Shown: positions 46,946 through 58,298 of the stretch, piece by piece
Position numbering within the stretch: position 1 is the first letter of the stretch
Layout: each line of letters starts with the position of its first letter
Source: Rhinopithecus roxellana
Taxonomy: Eukaryota; Chordata; Mammalia; Primates; Cercopithecidae
NCBI RefSeq assembly: GCF_007565055.1
Contig: NC_044568.1
Location: forward strand, 36,359,156 to 36,423,155
Length of the DNA: 64,000 nt
Direction of reading: 5' to 3'
The notes under the pieces: model-generated
The model's input: the letters and a program-made list of their open reading frames with translations, nothing else
Told to the model about the DNA's origin: nothing
Database searches by the model: none
Translations under genes and position numbers: made by a program

Positions 46946-47068
46946 CATAGCCTCCTTTGCTGATTTTTCCCCTCATTTCCCAGATCTCTAAATGTTAGAG
47001 ATCTCTAGATGTTAGAAGGCCCCACCCTTAGTTCCCGGAACTTGTTTCTAAAACCATTCACCCTCTAA
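46946..47068 (+). mobile_element. L2, segment 1
   Basis: 'cctcctttgctgatttttcc' and 'ctctaaatgttagagatct' match the interior of L2 ORF2. A 17-bp tandem duplication (46982-46998 and 46999-47015, one mismatch) is present. The L2 continues after the L1 tail. Confidence 0.6.
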
Positions 47069-47241
47069 ATGGGGGAAGGGGGGAGTGATAGCGTTAGGAG
47101 GTATACCTAATGAAATGACGAGTTAAAGGGTGCAGCACACCAACATGGCACATGTATACATATGTAACAAACCTGCACGTTGTGCACATGTACCCTAGAA
47201 CTTAAAGTATAATAAAAAAATAAAAATTAAAAAAAAAAAGA
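47069..47241 (+). mobile_element. L1PA 3' end, strongly 5'-truncated
   Basis: Last 170 bp of a young L1: 'gtatacctaatgaaatgacg', 'cagcacaccaacatggcaca', 'aacctgcacgttgtgcacat' and an A-rich tail. Inserted into L2. Confidence 0.92.
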
Positions 47242-47779
47242 TCTCATCTCGTATCTTTAAGCACCAGCTCCATTCTGATGACTCCAAATTCACATTTCCA
47301 TGCCAGTATTTTTCCTTGTCTGAGCTCCAGGCTTATATTTATACAAAGCTACCTACCTTAATTATTAATAGTTGTCTATTAGAAACCTCAAATTAAAGAG
47401 GGCCAAAGTTAAACTTCTGATGTACCACATGCCTATAAAAAAGGTAATCTTTTTAAATTCATTTCTGTAAATGGCAGTTCTGTCCATCCAGTTGCTAACA
47501 AAGTGTGTCTTCCATATCAGCACTGTCTACTTGTATATTCTCTGCTTGAATATTCTTTCCCAAATGTCACTCATCAAAGGTTATTTCCTCATCTCCGTGT
47601 GGTCGCTACTGAAATGTCACTGTATAATGATTGCTTCTCTGATTATCTGTTGCAACATAGCTCTTAAATTTTCCCCCAGTACACACAGACACAGAGAGAC
47701 AAAATCATATTTGCTATTCAATAAACCAGTTGCATGACTTTTTTTCCTCTAAATCATTAATCATAATTTGTTATATTAC
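47242..47779 (+). mobile_element. L2, segment 2
   Basis: 'gatgactccaaattcacatt', 'gtctattagaaacctcaaat', 'ctgtccatccagttgctaac', 'ttctctgcttgaatattctt' and 'cacatctccgtg'-like blocks follow L2 in order up to the MST LTR. The frame at 47471-47737 is a remnant, not a gene. Confidence 0.68.
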
Positions 47780-47953
47780 TGATATGGTTTGGCTGTGTGT
47801 CCCCTTCCAAATGTCATGTCGAATTGTGATCTCCTCATGTTAAAGGAGCCTGGTGGGAGGTGATTGGACCATGGCAGCAGATGTCCCCTTTGCTGTTCTT
47901 GTAATAGTAAAGTATCATGAGATGTGGTTATTTGAAAGTATGTAGCGCTTTCC

Positions 47954-48010
<57 letters not shown>

Positions 48011-48189
48011 ATCATGTGAAGAACATGCATGCTTCCCTTCGCTTTCTGCCATGACTCTAAGTTTCCTGAGGCCTCATAGTTATGCTTTTTGTTAAGTGTG
48101 TGGAACTGTGAGTTAATTAAACCTCTTTTCTTTATAAATTACCAGGTCTCAGATAGATCTTTATAGGAGTATGAGAACAGATGAGTACA
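47780..48189 (+). mobile_element. MST/THE1-type LTR (ERVL-MaLR) with (TC)n expansion
   Basis: Starts TGATATGGTTTGGCTGTGTG and ends 'gagaacagatgagtaca'. It includes 'cttgtaatagtaaagtat', 'tgtggaactgtgagttaatt' and 'ctttctttataaatta'-like blocks. A pure TC run of about 50 bp (near 47955-48005) has grown in the usual CT-rich spot. ATTAC (47775-47779) and GTTAC (48190-48194) are the likely 5-bp target duplication. Confidence 0.9.
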
Positions 48190-48194
48190 GTTAC

Positions 48195-48350
48195 TTATTA
48201 ATCCAGTAGGCACATTTTTTTTTTTATCTCCTTGTGGAATGCAAGCTTGATAATGGCAGGATTTTTTTTCCATTCATTGCTGCGTCTGCAGTGCTATTAA
48301 CATGTCTGACACATAGGAGGTCCAGAAAAGAAAAATGTGCTGGATAATGG
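48195..48350 (+). mobile_element. L2, segment 3 (3' end)
   Basis: 'ttgtggaatgcaagcttgat', 'aatggcagg', 'acatgtctgacacataggag' match the L2 3' end after the MST LTR. Confidence 0.65.
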
Positions 48351-48689
48351 TTACTGATCATTAGCATCTAATCATGAACAATCAATGTAACAATGGTTAC
48401 CTCTCAGAAGTATGAAACAGAAGAAAAAAAAAAAACAAGAGTCAAAGGGTGTCAGAGGCAAAACAAACAAGTAGCTGACGGGGAAAGAAACAAGAAAGCA
48501 GCAAGCCGTCCATCCCTGTAGGGAGCAGGGGATGCTTCCCTTCTTCTCCCACCTCTTGTTTCCTGTCCTTCTTTCCTGAAATGGGAGTGAAGGGGGGGTG
48601 TGATCTTTAAAAAAACTGAGCAAAGGAAGAAAGACCTAAGAATCATGACACACAGGAAGTTATACCATTAGTAGAAGTCAATATGCAGT

Positions 48690-48842
48690 TGTGGGGCGAA
48701 GCAAAGTGGAAGCAAAGTGGCAGTTGATTGGCTGATCTTGTATGTATTTCATCCTGAAGAATTTGGAAGTCTTAAAGGACTATATAAGCTGAACGATTTG
48801 GGAGCTGCTTTCCTAGGATGGAATCTGAGACCTCAGTGAAGG
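48690..48842 (+). promoter_or_regulatory. Promoter-like segment with CCAAT and TATA
   Basis: A reversed CCAAT box (GATTGGCTGATC, core 48726-48730) and a TATA box TATATAAG (48781-48788) stand 55 bp apart. The expected start site is about 48811. An ATG follows at 48819 and opens 24 codons, with a GT at 48842 that could be a splice donor (AAG/GTATTA). A direct repeat GAAGCAAAGTGG lies just upstream of the CCAAT. No gene is recognised; it could be a decayed LTR promoter. Confidence 0.4.
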
Positions 48843-48947
48843 TATTAGGATTAAAGTTAGAAAAAAAAGAAAAGCAAATCAAACTACACTAAGAATTCAA
48901 ATAGTGAAAATTTTTAAATAGAATAATAATATCCAAAAGGTAATCTG

Positions 48948-49252
48948 GGCAAAGTGCAGTGTCTCATGCCTGTAATCCCAAAATATTGGGAGGCCCAGAT
49001 GGGTGGATGGCTTGAGCCCAGGAGTTTGAGACGAAGCAGGCCAACATGGAGAAACCCTGTCTCTACTAAAAAAAAAAAAAAAAAAAAAAAATTAGCCAGG
49101 CATGGTGGTGCATCTCTGTAAGTGATCTCAGGTACTCAGGAGGCTGAGGCATGAGAGTCACTTGGACCCGGGAGGCAGAGGTGGCAGTGAGCTGAGTTCG
49201 TGCCACTGCACTCCAACCTGGATGACAGAGACTGGGTCTCAAAAAAAGAAAA
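48948..49252 (+). mobile_element. AluJ/S, diverged
   Basis: Sense Alu with 'gcttgagcccaggagtttga' (AluJ-like). The middle A-rich linker has expanded to about 23 A (49070-49091). Perfect 13-bp target-site duplications AAAAGGTAATCTG lie at 48935-48947 and 49253-49265. Confidence 0.93.
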
Positions 49253-49430
49253 AAAAGGTAATCTGCCACAAACTCTGTAAAAGAGCCAGTGGACACTAAC
49301 AGGGAGAGTAAATAGTAAATATATGCTTTGCACCGTCACATAATATTTAAATTTGTCTCTAGCACTAGCCTAATTCTTTTTCAGTTGACTAAACCTCTAT
49401 TGGAAGTCAGCTTTTAAAAGACCTGCTCAT

Positions 49431-49462
49431 TTTTATAAGCTAACACCTGTTAGCTTATAAAA
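49431..49462. repeat. 32-bp palindrome
   Basis: Two perfectly complementary 15-bp arms, TTTTATAAGCTAACA (49431-49445) and TGTTAGCTTATAAAA (49448-49462), separated by CC. Not part of a repeat that I recognise. Confidence 0.95.
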
Positions 49463-51609
49463 CATCTAGCATTTTATGGATATGTTTGAAACCTGTAATC
49501 TAAATGATGGTAGAAATATGGTTCTCTTTTTGTGCAGTAGGTGAAGAAGTAACTGTTGCTGTGTTAAGTTCTAGCTGAATTCAAAGAATGCAAGGCCAGA
49601 GGCAGGCTTTGTTTTTAGCCTCCTATCTGATTTCAAAAACTGAAATTATTATTTTTCAGAAAACCTCTTGGGTTCTCAGGCACCTGACCTACAAACGGAA
49701 GGTCAGACTTCAATAACTCTAGGATTCCTTTAAATGCGGAAAATGAAATATTCAATGATCAATAATTAAGCAAAAACTTCCCCACAAAAGATACCTGTTA
49801 TAGAATGTTTGATTTTTAAACAGGTTTTACTGTTCAACTTGGACACATGAGATTATAAAAGCCAGTGTGATATGAAATAAATCTGTACATAACTATGTAG
49901 TAACTGAAGCTCTAAAAAGACTCGAGCTCCCTGGAAAATGTTAGTTAAATATCTCTGAATAGCGGACTCCGATCTCCTTTTCACACTAACACTCCCGGTG
50001 ACATTGGTTGTGTTCTAATTATGCCAGTCCCTCTTTCCCAGCCACCAAAGCAAGACATAGATCAGGGAGCCAGAGGGGTAATGTCTTTTCTTTTCAACTC
50101 TTGGTAATTTCCCTCTGATAATTGACTTCTGACGGGAGGATAGGAAACAGAATTTTTAAAAAGTTAGCGGATTTGCTAGTGATTTCACATTTCAGAGGGT
50201 CCCATTTGGTTTTACAACACATTTGACATCCCTATCAGGTGACCTGATCTGAGACTTGTAGTAAAACTTGAAACATGGTCAGGTGCACCTGTTTTCTTCC
50301 CAGGGAGGAGATTTTGACACAGAGCCAGTGTGATATATGGAATGGCTGACGTGGAGAGGGAGGGGAGGGAGCAGCACATGTACACATACTCCCTCTCACC
50401 CCACAGAAACGGTTCTGTCTCCTGAAATTATCTGATGAAGGGGAAATCTGTGACATTTAGTGTTCATAAATAATGTAAGCATCCCGTTTCGGGTTGGCAG
50501 CATTGTCACTTGCTGTCAGAATCATTTCAATATCACCAATCTAATCTTAGGACTTTGTTTCCATTGTTTCTTTTTAAAAAGGGAATGGTGAAATGAAAGA
50601 GATACCAACCAGAGAGGCTTTTGTTGGGAAAATCGAGTGGGAGATAGAATAGACGGAGGTTTGAAAAAGCTAGACTCTCCAGAGGCCTCTGCTTATTAAT
50701 GGAATCCTAATGAGTCCGCTGGTGCCCAGCCTGAGCTATTGGATCTAAGAAATGGGATATTTGTCACTCTTGTAAAGAATGAAAGGGACAGAAATGCATA
50801 ATAATGTTATCACTTGTTTGTAGACATTGAATGATTATATCTCAAACAGAATGCAGGTGGCAGAGATTGTTTAGGGGAAAAAAAGCCTTCTGGGATTAAA
50901 ATGACAAAGAAACACCACCAGTAGCATTCCATATTAGTACCAAATAGAATAAACATAGCATTATCTTCATTTTTCTTATTCATTAGTGTTTAAAATTTTG
51001 AAACCTACTTTCCCCGTTTAAATAGAAGCTTATTCAAATTGAATGTAAATAGAGATCAACTTTTTAAAAGTCCAACTTCTGCTCTGTTTTTTTTCTAGAA
51101 TATTCATAAATGCAAAGAAGAGTGAATCGTACAGTAATGAAATGGAAACATTTTTCAAAGCCACAAGTCATAAGATATTGAAATTCTTATTATTTAAAAG
51201 TTCCTGAAAGGAAGCAGCTTGCCTAATGTGCAAATTTAGTAGTCTTAAGAGTGTTTTTAAACTGATATTCAAATTCTAGGAGCATTTATCTAGTAAACTA
51301 AATGCATTCTAAAGTACCTGGCTCTTCAGATCCACTAGTAATTTTCAGAATGGATTTTGAAATATGGAATTCTTACTACCACTCGTCTTTGAGAGATTTG
51401 GATCCTTCCTGAGCTGATAAAAACAATTTTCTATTAAAAATATTATTTTATTCTTAAGATAAAGATACTTGTTTGAACATGACATCTCTCATGTTGTAAC
51501 TTTAGAAGGGCAAAAGGGATCTGAAAACTTACGAGTATCAGTTAGTACTTAGACTAGGGTATGACCCTCTGCTCTTTGAGTCTGACTATTTTAGATTCTA
51601 CATACAAGT
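49463..51609. other. Repeat-poor 2.1-kb block, no gene
   Basis: No named repeat and no coding frame. Several stretches, especially 49900-50900, have short homeodomain-like cores such as CTTATTAATGGAATCCTAAT near 50692 and look like conserved noncoding sequence. Confidence 0.4.
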
Positions 51610-51950
51610 GTATATGCCGGGTGTTGTGGGAAGGGGGAGACTGGGAGATGTTGGTAAATTAGTTATGAAGACCTAATGTACACAGCATGGTGACTATAGT
51701 GAACAATATTGTATCATATACTTCAAATTTTCTAAAAGAGTAGATGTTAAGTGTTCTCATCTCACACACACATATACACAAAGAAAATGTTAACTGTGAG
51801 GTGATGGGTATGTTAATTAGTTGGATAGTGGTGATCATTTGACAATGTATATGTACATCTAAACATCAGTTTGTATACCTTACCATGTACAATTTTTATT
51901 TGTCAACTATAATCAAGCTGAAAAGCAAAATAATTCTAAAGGGATAGCAA
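51610..51950 (+). mobile_element. L1MB-type 3' end
   Basis: 'agacctaatgtacacagcat', 'ggtgactatagtgaacaata', 'gaggtgatgggtatgttaat', 'gtacaatttttatttgtcaa' are the 3'UTR of an L1MB-like element. 5'-truncated. Confidence 0.88.
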
Positions 51951-52094
51951 AAAAATAAATAAAAGAAAGAAAGAGAGGCTCCCAAAATGGTGGACTTCTT
52001 TTCTTATTTCTTATATTCCTATTGGTAAGTTAGAATTTCTGGATTAATTTAGAATTTATTAATAGCTTTCTTTTGGTTCCATGTGTCTATCAGG

Positions 52095-52205
52095 CCACAG
52101 ATTATATTCCTCCTGTTCTAGAAATTCTTCCTGATCACTCCAGGCAGAATTATGTATTGACTACTTGAGTCTACCCTAGTCTTTGCCTTTCCTTCTGTTT
52201 ATCTC
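52095..52205 (+). mobile_element. Possible L2 fragment
   Basis: 'cttcctgatcactccaggca' and 'gaattatgtattgactact' resemble L2. Confidence 0.5.
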
Positions 52206-52404
52206 TGGATAAATATCTCTGACAAACGTCTTTACAATCACACTTGACCCCAAAATTGTGTGCCTCTAACCAAGGCAGATGTTATAAAAGTAATCCTTCC
52301 CCCTCAGCTATACACAAAACTCCTGAAGCATCGACAAGGCTTCACACAAGTCTTACTGAATGGATTTCAATGTGCCAATCAGGAGAAGGAAGTTTAAATT
52401 TAGT
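52206..52404. other. Unassigned spacer
   Basis: No named repeat. Confidence 0.4.
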
Positions 52405-52560
52405 AGGAATATTTATTGTTTACTATACGCTAGACTTTGCGTGCATAGTCATTTTCCAAATGACTCAGTGGGGTAGGTGACATTGTAATCTCCATTTTAT
52501 AGATGAGATCACATAAATCAGAAGGAGTGGAGTGAGAATTTGAACCTAGATTACCTGATA
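52405..52560 (+). mobile_element. MIR
   Basis: 'aatctccattttatagatga' and 'agtgagaatttgaacctag' are MIR core and 3' part. Confidence 0.8.
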
Positions 52561-53344
52561 AAAGACCATCACCTTAACTGTATTTCCATTTATGAAATCT
52601 CCTCCAGGGCGACCTTCAGTTATACTGATCCTATGATTTATCACAGCCACTTAGCATGTAGTACCCTGCTTACATGTATTTTAAAAAGAGATAAACAGTT
52701 CTATCTCTTCTACTGTGCTTGAGCTGACCACACATTTTCCACAGTGATAAACCTGTGTGAATTCTTCCAAGGAAAAAGTCTTAGGCAGAAAGCATGCGTT
52801 ACTGTTCTTCATATTCATAAATGTAGTTGTCTGGGTGTTCGTTTCCTTTACCACATCTGCCTATTAATTTTTTTCTAAGCTCTTAGAATCAGAGGATAAC
52901 CTTAAATGAGTGACATTTTCAGGTGCTTTATATTCTAGGCTTCAGGATCAGATGTTGCCATTTTCAGAGACAGCTGTAGTTCCACTCACAAAAGGTCAAG
53001 TATCTTTTAAAAGAAGGAGTCATTGTAAAGTAAGCTGTTCAAAGCCATATGTCCAATTCTTTCCGGGTGCAATAGGCACAGGACCTATTAAGGCACCTCC
53101 CTGTGTCAGGGAGTGCTTACTTGCTGGCCTTTCTGTAGAAATCATTTTAAATTAGTTCCTTTTTCATCACTTAATATTTGTTTTTATGGTTCACACATTT
53201 TATGTGTGCCAGACATGGGGCTGATAACTGGGCTTACAAGGATGACGTGACAGCCTGCCTTTTGACTCTAAAGAAGTTTACAGCCTTTTGTAAGAGCCTA
53301 AATTCTACCCATTATTTTTTTTTTCCAGAAACTTCTCTCTCTGC
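52561..53344. other. No gene seen; unassigned DNA
   Basis: A faint MIR/L2-like piece may lie at 53195-53285 ('gtgtgccagacatggggctg'). The 81-codon frame at 52910-53155 has no recognised motif. Confidence 0.45.
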
Positions 53345-53745
53345 TCCAATTATGAGGAATTGGCTCACATGATTATGGAGGCTGGAAAGTCCTATTATAT
53401 GCCTATGCAAGCTGGAGAACCAGAAAAACTGCTGGCTTGAGTCTCTGTTAGAGTCTAAATTCCTTAGAATCAGGAGCACCAATTTCCAAGGGCAGGAGAA
53501 GATGGTAGTCCAACCTCAAACAGAGACAATACGTTTTCACTTTCTCTGCCTTTTTATTTCAGTCAGGTCCTCCACCTAGTGCCTGAGGCCTACTCATGTT
53601 GGTGAGGTTGATCTCTACTCAGTCTGCTGATTCAAATGCTAGTCACTTCTGAAAACATCTAACAGGCAAACTCAGAATTGTCTCACCAGCTATCAGGGCA
53701 TCCCTTAGCCCAAGTCAGTTTGATACGTAAAGTTAACCATCATGG
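53345..53745 (+). repeat. Old LTR-like repeat, family not assigned
   Basis: 'ggaattggctcacatgatta', 'gggcaggagaagatggtagt', 'actcagtctgctgattcaaa', 'ccagctatcagggcatccct' and 'aaagttaaccatcat' follow a common mammalian repeat. Related to 46530-46945. Confidence 0.55.
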
Positions 53746-53879
53746 ATATGTAGTTTCCTCTTTTGCCCTATGTTCCTCAACAAAATCCACTCCCCACCTT
53801 ACATCCTATAAATTAAGAGCCACGTAATGTTACAAACAGTCAGTGCCACCAAGAATTTTATTACTACCTTTCTTCGTAA

Positions 53880-54045
53880 ACCATTCTATTAAGGTATGAT
53901 TAAGATATGAAAAGCTATGCACATTTAATGTACACAACTGAATGAGTTTGGAGATAAGTATAAGAAACCATCATCACAATCTACTACTTAAACATATCCA
54001 TCACCTCCAAAAATTTCCCCCATCCTCATTATTTATTATTATTTA
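53880..54045 (-). mobile_element. Old L1 3'UTR fragment
   Basis: Plus-strand 'ttaaggtatgattaagatat', 'atgagtttggagataagtat' and 'aaaccatcatcacaatctac' are the complement of an L1M 3'UTR. Confidence 0.6.
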
Positions 54046-54599
54046 TTATACTAGCAAAGGGACTACACAACAAAAGAGTGATGAGGATTCATTGTGAGTA
54101 TCAGGCTTGCAGATCTGGAGCAGTTATATAATCAACCCAAGGTAATGCTTGGGTTCTCATGGACTTGTCACCATCAGAGATCCATGACCTGAGATTCCTG
54201 TCCTTGGGTTTTTGAAAAGTTGTATGATATGGCACTGGAAGTTATGCAGCAATACAATTGGAGGACAAGTGTTCACCCACATGGTTTATGAGAAGGGATT
54301 AGGTCGAAACCTAAAATGGGCTGTACTTTTATGGTCGTTTGAAAGGAATTAATCAAAGATAGTAGCATTGTCAAAAAGAAGGTTTTCTGGGAGCAGAGAT
54401 GACTATAACTACACAGTATGCTGATGTTATTCACTTCAAAATATTTATTATAAAAGAGCCATGTAGCAGAATGCAGTGTGATCACACATACAGTCACTAC
54501 AAATATATTTTTTACTGTATTATGGAGGTTTTGGTATTGAGAGATAACATGTAAACAATAAACATAGACTATGAAAATTACCATGAATAAGATAAATAA
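54046..54599. other. No gene seen; unassigned DNA
   Basis: The 103-codon minus-strand frame at 54273-54584 has no recognised motif. No repeat named. Confidence 0.5.
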
Positions 54600-54880
54600 G
54601 GAACTAATAGGATTTCTTGGAGGCCTACTTTAGGTAGGGTGGTCTGTGAAGTTTTCACTGAGGAAACAATATTTAAACTACTATACGAATGGTGAGGTTA
54701 AGCTGAACAAGCCAAGAAGAGTTGAAATATCACGCCAAGCAGAGAATGTAGCATGTGCAAAAGTCCCACGATTTAAACAAAAGTATATCCTGTCCTTAGA
54801 ACTGGAAGGAGATTATTGTGTATGTACTTAGTGACCAAGTTAGTGGATGAATGTGATATGAAGTCAGATAATCTTGCCAA
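54600..54880 (-). mobile_element. L2 fragment
   Basis: 'gggtggtctgtgaagttttc', 'actgaggaaacaatatttaa', 'aatgtagcatgtgcaaaagt' and later 'ggtgaatttgtaaaggaaa'-like text match the complement of L2. Confidence 0.55.
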
Positions 54881-55189
54881 CTCAAGAATGATGAGATTCA
54901 TGAATTTGTAAAGGAAAGCTTTTTTTTTTTTTAAGAAAGGGTTGCAGCCTGACTGGTCACCATTCTGACAGGATGAGAAGCATAGCTTCTGGCCAAAAGC
55001 CAGAAGCAGCCACTTTAAAGGCCAGAAGAATAAAACAGGGATGTATTTATGCATAAAGGGGTGGCCAAATATACATATTCAGTAAGCTATAGAAGGAATT
55101 TTGGATATTTATGAAAGGAGAGACATGCTCATGTGCAGTGGAGCTTCATGCCTCTCTGTGGGTCCAATGTTAAAAAACATGGCAGTGTT

Positions 55190-55780
55190 AGCATGATCTA
55201 AGGTGGAGTTTTCAGCCCTCTGACATCAAATGGTGAAGCAGAGGACACCAAAACTCTCACTGCACATCCTCCATAGACTAGCCAGAACCACCCCCAGGGT
55301 TGGTGGCCCCTCATCAGGAAGGAATTCTGGTCTGTTGTGTTGAAACTGCAAAAGGGAGGGGCAGCAATCGGGTGGTTGGTTGAAAACAGCAGTGGAGTCT
55401 TTTTGAAAGGGCTGGTTTCTGTTTAGTCCTTAGAAAAGAAGGTCGAATTGCAGTTAGCAAGGGATGGGTTGTCCAACTTCCCATCCAGTCATGGCCTGGA
55501 ACTCAGCTTCCAAGGTTTGGCTGGGGTTCCCTTGGCCAAGAAGGTGTCCATTCAGTCAACTGAGGGCTTACAATTTTATTTTTCAACTTGAAGAAAAGAT
55601 CATTCCTTCAGAGCCTCATAAGAAGTTTGATTGGCCTGGAAAGTTTTAAATTCTACAATGTTTAGTAGATGTAATGTAACTTACTTTAAATAATATTGCC
55701 ACAGCATGTGCCATGAGTTTTGGGCAAGCAGGAAACAAAGTGACAAGAAGAACAATTAGGAGACTCTGCAGGTTGGGTTC
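55190..55780. mobile_element. Probable ERV-related sequence
   Basis: 'ctgcacatcctccatagact', 'ggtggcccctcatcaggaag', 'cagttagcaagggatgggtt', 'tcatggcctggaactcagct' match a recurring endogenous-retrovirus internal or LTR-proximal sequence. It may be the 3' part of the provirus described next. Family and strand are uncertain. Confidence 0.4.
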
Positions 55781-55993
55781 AATAGAAAACAGAGATTGTC
55801 ATACAGAAAGTTTGTGTGAGAGTGCTCTTAGAATCAATACCTATGGAGGTAAAAGAGAAGGCAACAGAATAGTGCAAAAAGAGAATCTGTGATTCAGTCT
55901 CAGTGGAGTCTTTAGGCAATTCACAGAAAACACCGAAGTGAAGAAGTGCACTCAATGCCATCTCAAGTTGGAGCAAGAAATTCCATTTTTTCT

Positions 55994-56290
55994 TTTTTTT
56001 TTTTTTTTTTTTGAGACGGAGTCTCACTCTCCCGGGCTGGAGTGCAGTGGCCGGATCTCAGCTCACTGCAAGCTCCGCCTCCCGGGTTCACGCCATTCTC
56101 CTGCCTCAGCCTCCTGAGTAGCTGGGACTGCAGGGGCCCGCCACCTCGCCCGGCTAGTTTTTTGTATTTTTTAGTAGAGACGGGGTTTCACCGTGTTCGC
56201 CAGGATGGTCTCGATCTCCTGACCTCGTGATCCGCCCGTCTCAGCCTCCCAAAGTGCTGGGATTACAGGCTTGAGCCACCGCGCCCGGCC
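55994..56290 (-). mobile_element. AluY, Old World monkey type
   Basis: Antisense Alu with the complement of GATCCGGCCAC ('agtggccggatctcagct') and an intact end. Target-site duplications AAATTCCATTTTTTCT (55978-55993) and AAATTTCATTTTTTCT (56292-56307) differ at one base. It interrupts the ERV remnant. Confidence 0.95.
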
Positions 56291-56309
56291 AAAATTTCAT
56301 TTTTTCTAC

Positions 56310-57869
56310 CCCTGTTGGATCAGTCATGGGATATGGGCTGTTTCAGGAAAGGGTGTGGTCTTGGGAGAAGTGACCTTCTTTAGTGGAGGTAATCCACAAA
56401 TGGGGCTAACCCATGGGCTGTGTGCCAAGAGCACTCTTGGAAACTGGGATAATGAGTCATTAGGCCTCAGAGAGACCTAGGGGATTCACCACAACTCACC
56501 CTTGTGCTGCTTGAATCCAGTTCTGGTGGGAGACACCATTCAGGATTCCGATGGACCTCTCTTCCTGGGAAAGTTTGTAGGAGGAGGGGTGCTAGCTGAA
56601 CAGCTGCCAGCTATAACCCATCTCAATGCCACAAGTTGTATTTGCCCCCCTGCTGAATAATCTATTTACTCTCTCTCTTACCCTCAGTTGTTAGCTTTGC
56701 AGGTTGTGGTAATTTACCTAGCATTGTGAAAAAGATCCATATTCCTGACGGGTCTACATAACCTTTGTCACATACTCTTCCCAGAATGAATTTGCGGGAC
56801 TCATCTCTTTAACACCATAATTTGTCAGAAAGGACTCAGAGATGCTCAAGTGAATCACCTCGGTGTAAATATAATTCTCCCTGTTCCCATTGTGTAACAG
56901 CAGCCCTCCTTTTTCCTGGTGGTCAGGGTCAATAATTCTTGCTGGCATCTTGAAAGATATATCCCAAAGTATCCAAATAGCCTCTAATAGTTAATCAGAA
57001 CTCTTGCTATGTGTCCTGGCAGAAGCAGTATCATTTTGAGAGCAAGGACATCTAAAATACTGAGCCTAGGATTGGTGAAGCACAAATTCCCCAACCACGT
57101 CTCTGGAAAAGATGGTAAGTGGGAATGCTTCTGTTTTTACCTCATGGTTTCCAAACCTGTGTATGCCTGGCATTGGCGGATGGGACACACACAACAACTT
57201 GTAAATGTCATTGATTTAAAACATACTCTGAAGCCTGGAAAATCCTACAAAATTGTCGTGCCTTTTGAGGTGACTCTTCAGCTGAACCCTTCATAGACCT
57301 TTCCATCATTCCATCAGGCTAGCAACTTGAGCCTATGTGGAATGAGCCAAATGGCCACTCTCTCATTTCCTTTACTATGAAGTACATTCCTTTGTCTGAC
57401 ACAATGATACATGACCGAACTGTGCCAATTGATGATACTCTCTACAGTCATCAGTTGGTGGTATTGGCTGAGGTCTTTAAATCTGGAAAGGCAAACCCAT
57501 ACCCAAAATATGTGCCAAAATAAATTGTTACCCCCTTTCAAGATATAAAAGGACCCATTGAGTCAATTTAGCATAAAGTGACTAATTATGATCACTAGTG
57601 ATTTCTTAGTGGAATGGTGCAGTGTTAAGGATCCAGCATGGATCTCTGCTGTTGGAAGATTGGATATTTGTCAGCAGCAATAGCTAAACCAGACTTGGTA
57701 AATGAAAGCCTACACTGTTGAGGCCACATGTAATTTTCAACCCCGCCACCATGGCTATCTTATCAGTGTGCTCATTGTGCCAGCACTGCATATCTGGTGG
57801 AGGTGGAGATGCAGGGCATTTCTTGTAGTGACGTGAATAATGGGCCGCCAAATATGTCAGTTTGTAATT
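56310..57869 (-). mobile_element. Class III ERV (ERV-L-like) internal remnant, pol region
   Basis: Plus-strand text 'tttactatgaagtacattcc', 'aggcaaacccatacccaaaa', 'gttggaagattggatatttg' and 'gccaccatggctatcttatc' is the complement of the integrase part of ERV-L type pol, in the same order as in other genomic copies. Every frame is broken by stops and indels; the longest frames (95 codons or less, for example 57009-57296) are on the wrong strand or out of frame. Nothing functional remains. The left half (56310-57290) is less certain. Confidence 0.62.
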
Positions 57870-58298
57870 TTGGAACCTATAAATGTTTTCTTGTTTGGAA
57901 AAAGGGTATTTGCAGATGTGTTTAAAGCAAGAATCTTAATGATGAGGATATATTCTTTGCTTATCCAGATGAACCCTAAATACCATCAAATGTATCCTTC
58001 TAAAAGGGAAGCAAAGGGAGATTTACAACACACAGAGGAGAAGGCTATGTGAAGACAGAGGTAGAGATTAAACTGAAGCAGCCACAGACCAAGAAATGCC
58101 AATAGCCACCAGGAGTTGGAATAGGCAATGAACAAATTCTTTTCCAGAGAAAGCACAGCCATGCTAATACAGTAATTTTGGCCATTGATACTTATTTTAG
58201 ACTTCTGGCATCCAGAACTGTGAGAGAATGTGTTTCTGTTGTTTCAAGCTACCCAGCTTGTGGTAATTTGTTACAGACACAAGAAATTAATGTAAATT
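57870..58298 (+). mobile_element. MLT1-type LTR inside the ERV remnant
   Basis: 'gggtatttgcagatgtgttt', 'atgtatccttctaaaaggga', 'gagaaggctatgtgaagaca', 'agacttctggcatccagaac', 'tggtaatttgttacagacac' follow an MLT1-class LTR. The ERV text resumes after it. Confidence 0.8.

Noticed and set aside
47776..48030. Minus-strand frame coding a long Arg-Glu repeat
   Set aside because: It is the translation of the (TC)n run inside the MST LTR. No gene structure.
57009..57296. 95-codon plus-strand frame
   Set aside because: It is antisense to the ERV remnant and has no recognisable domain.
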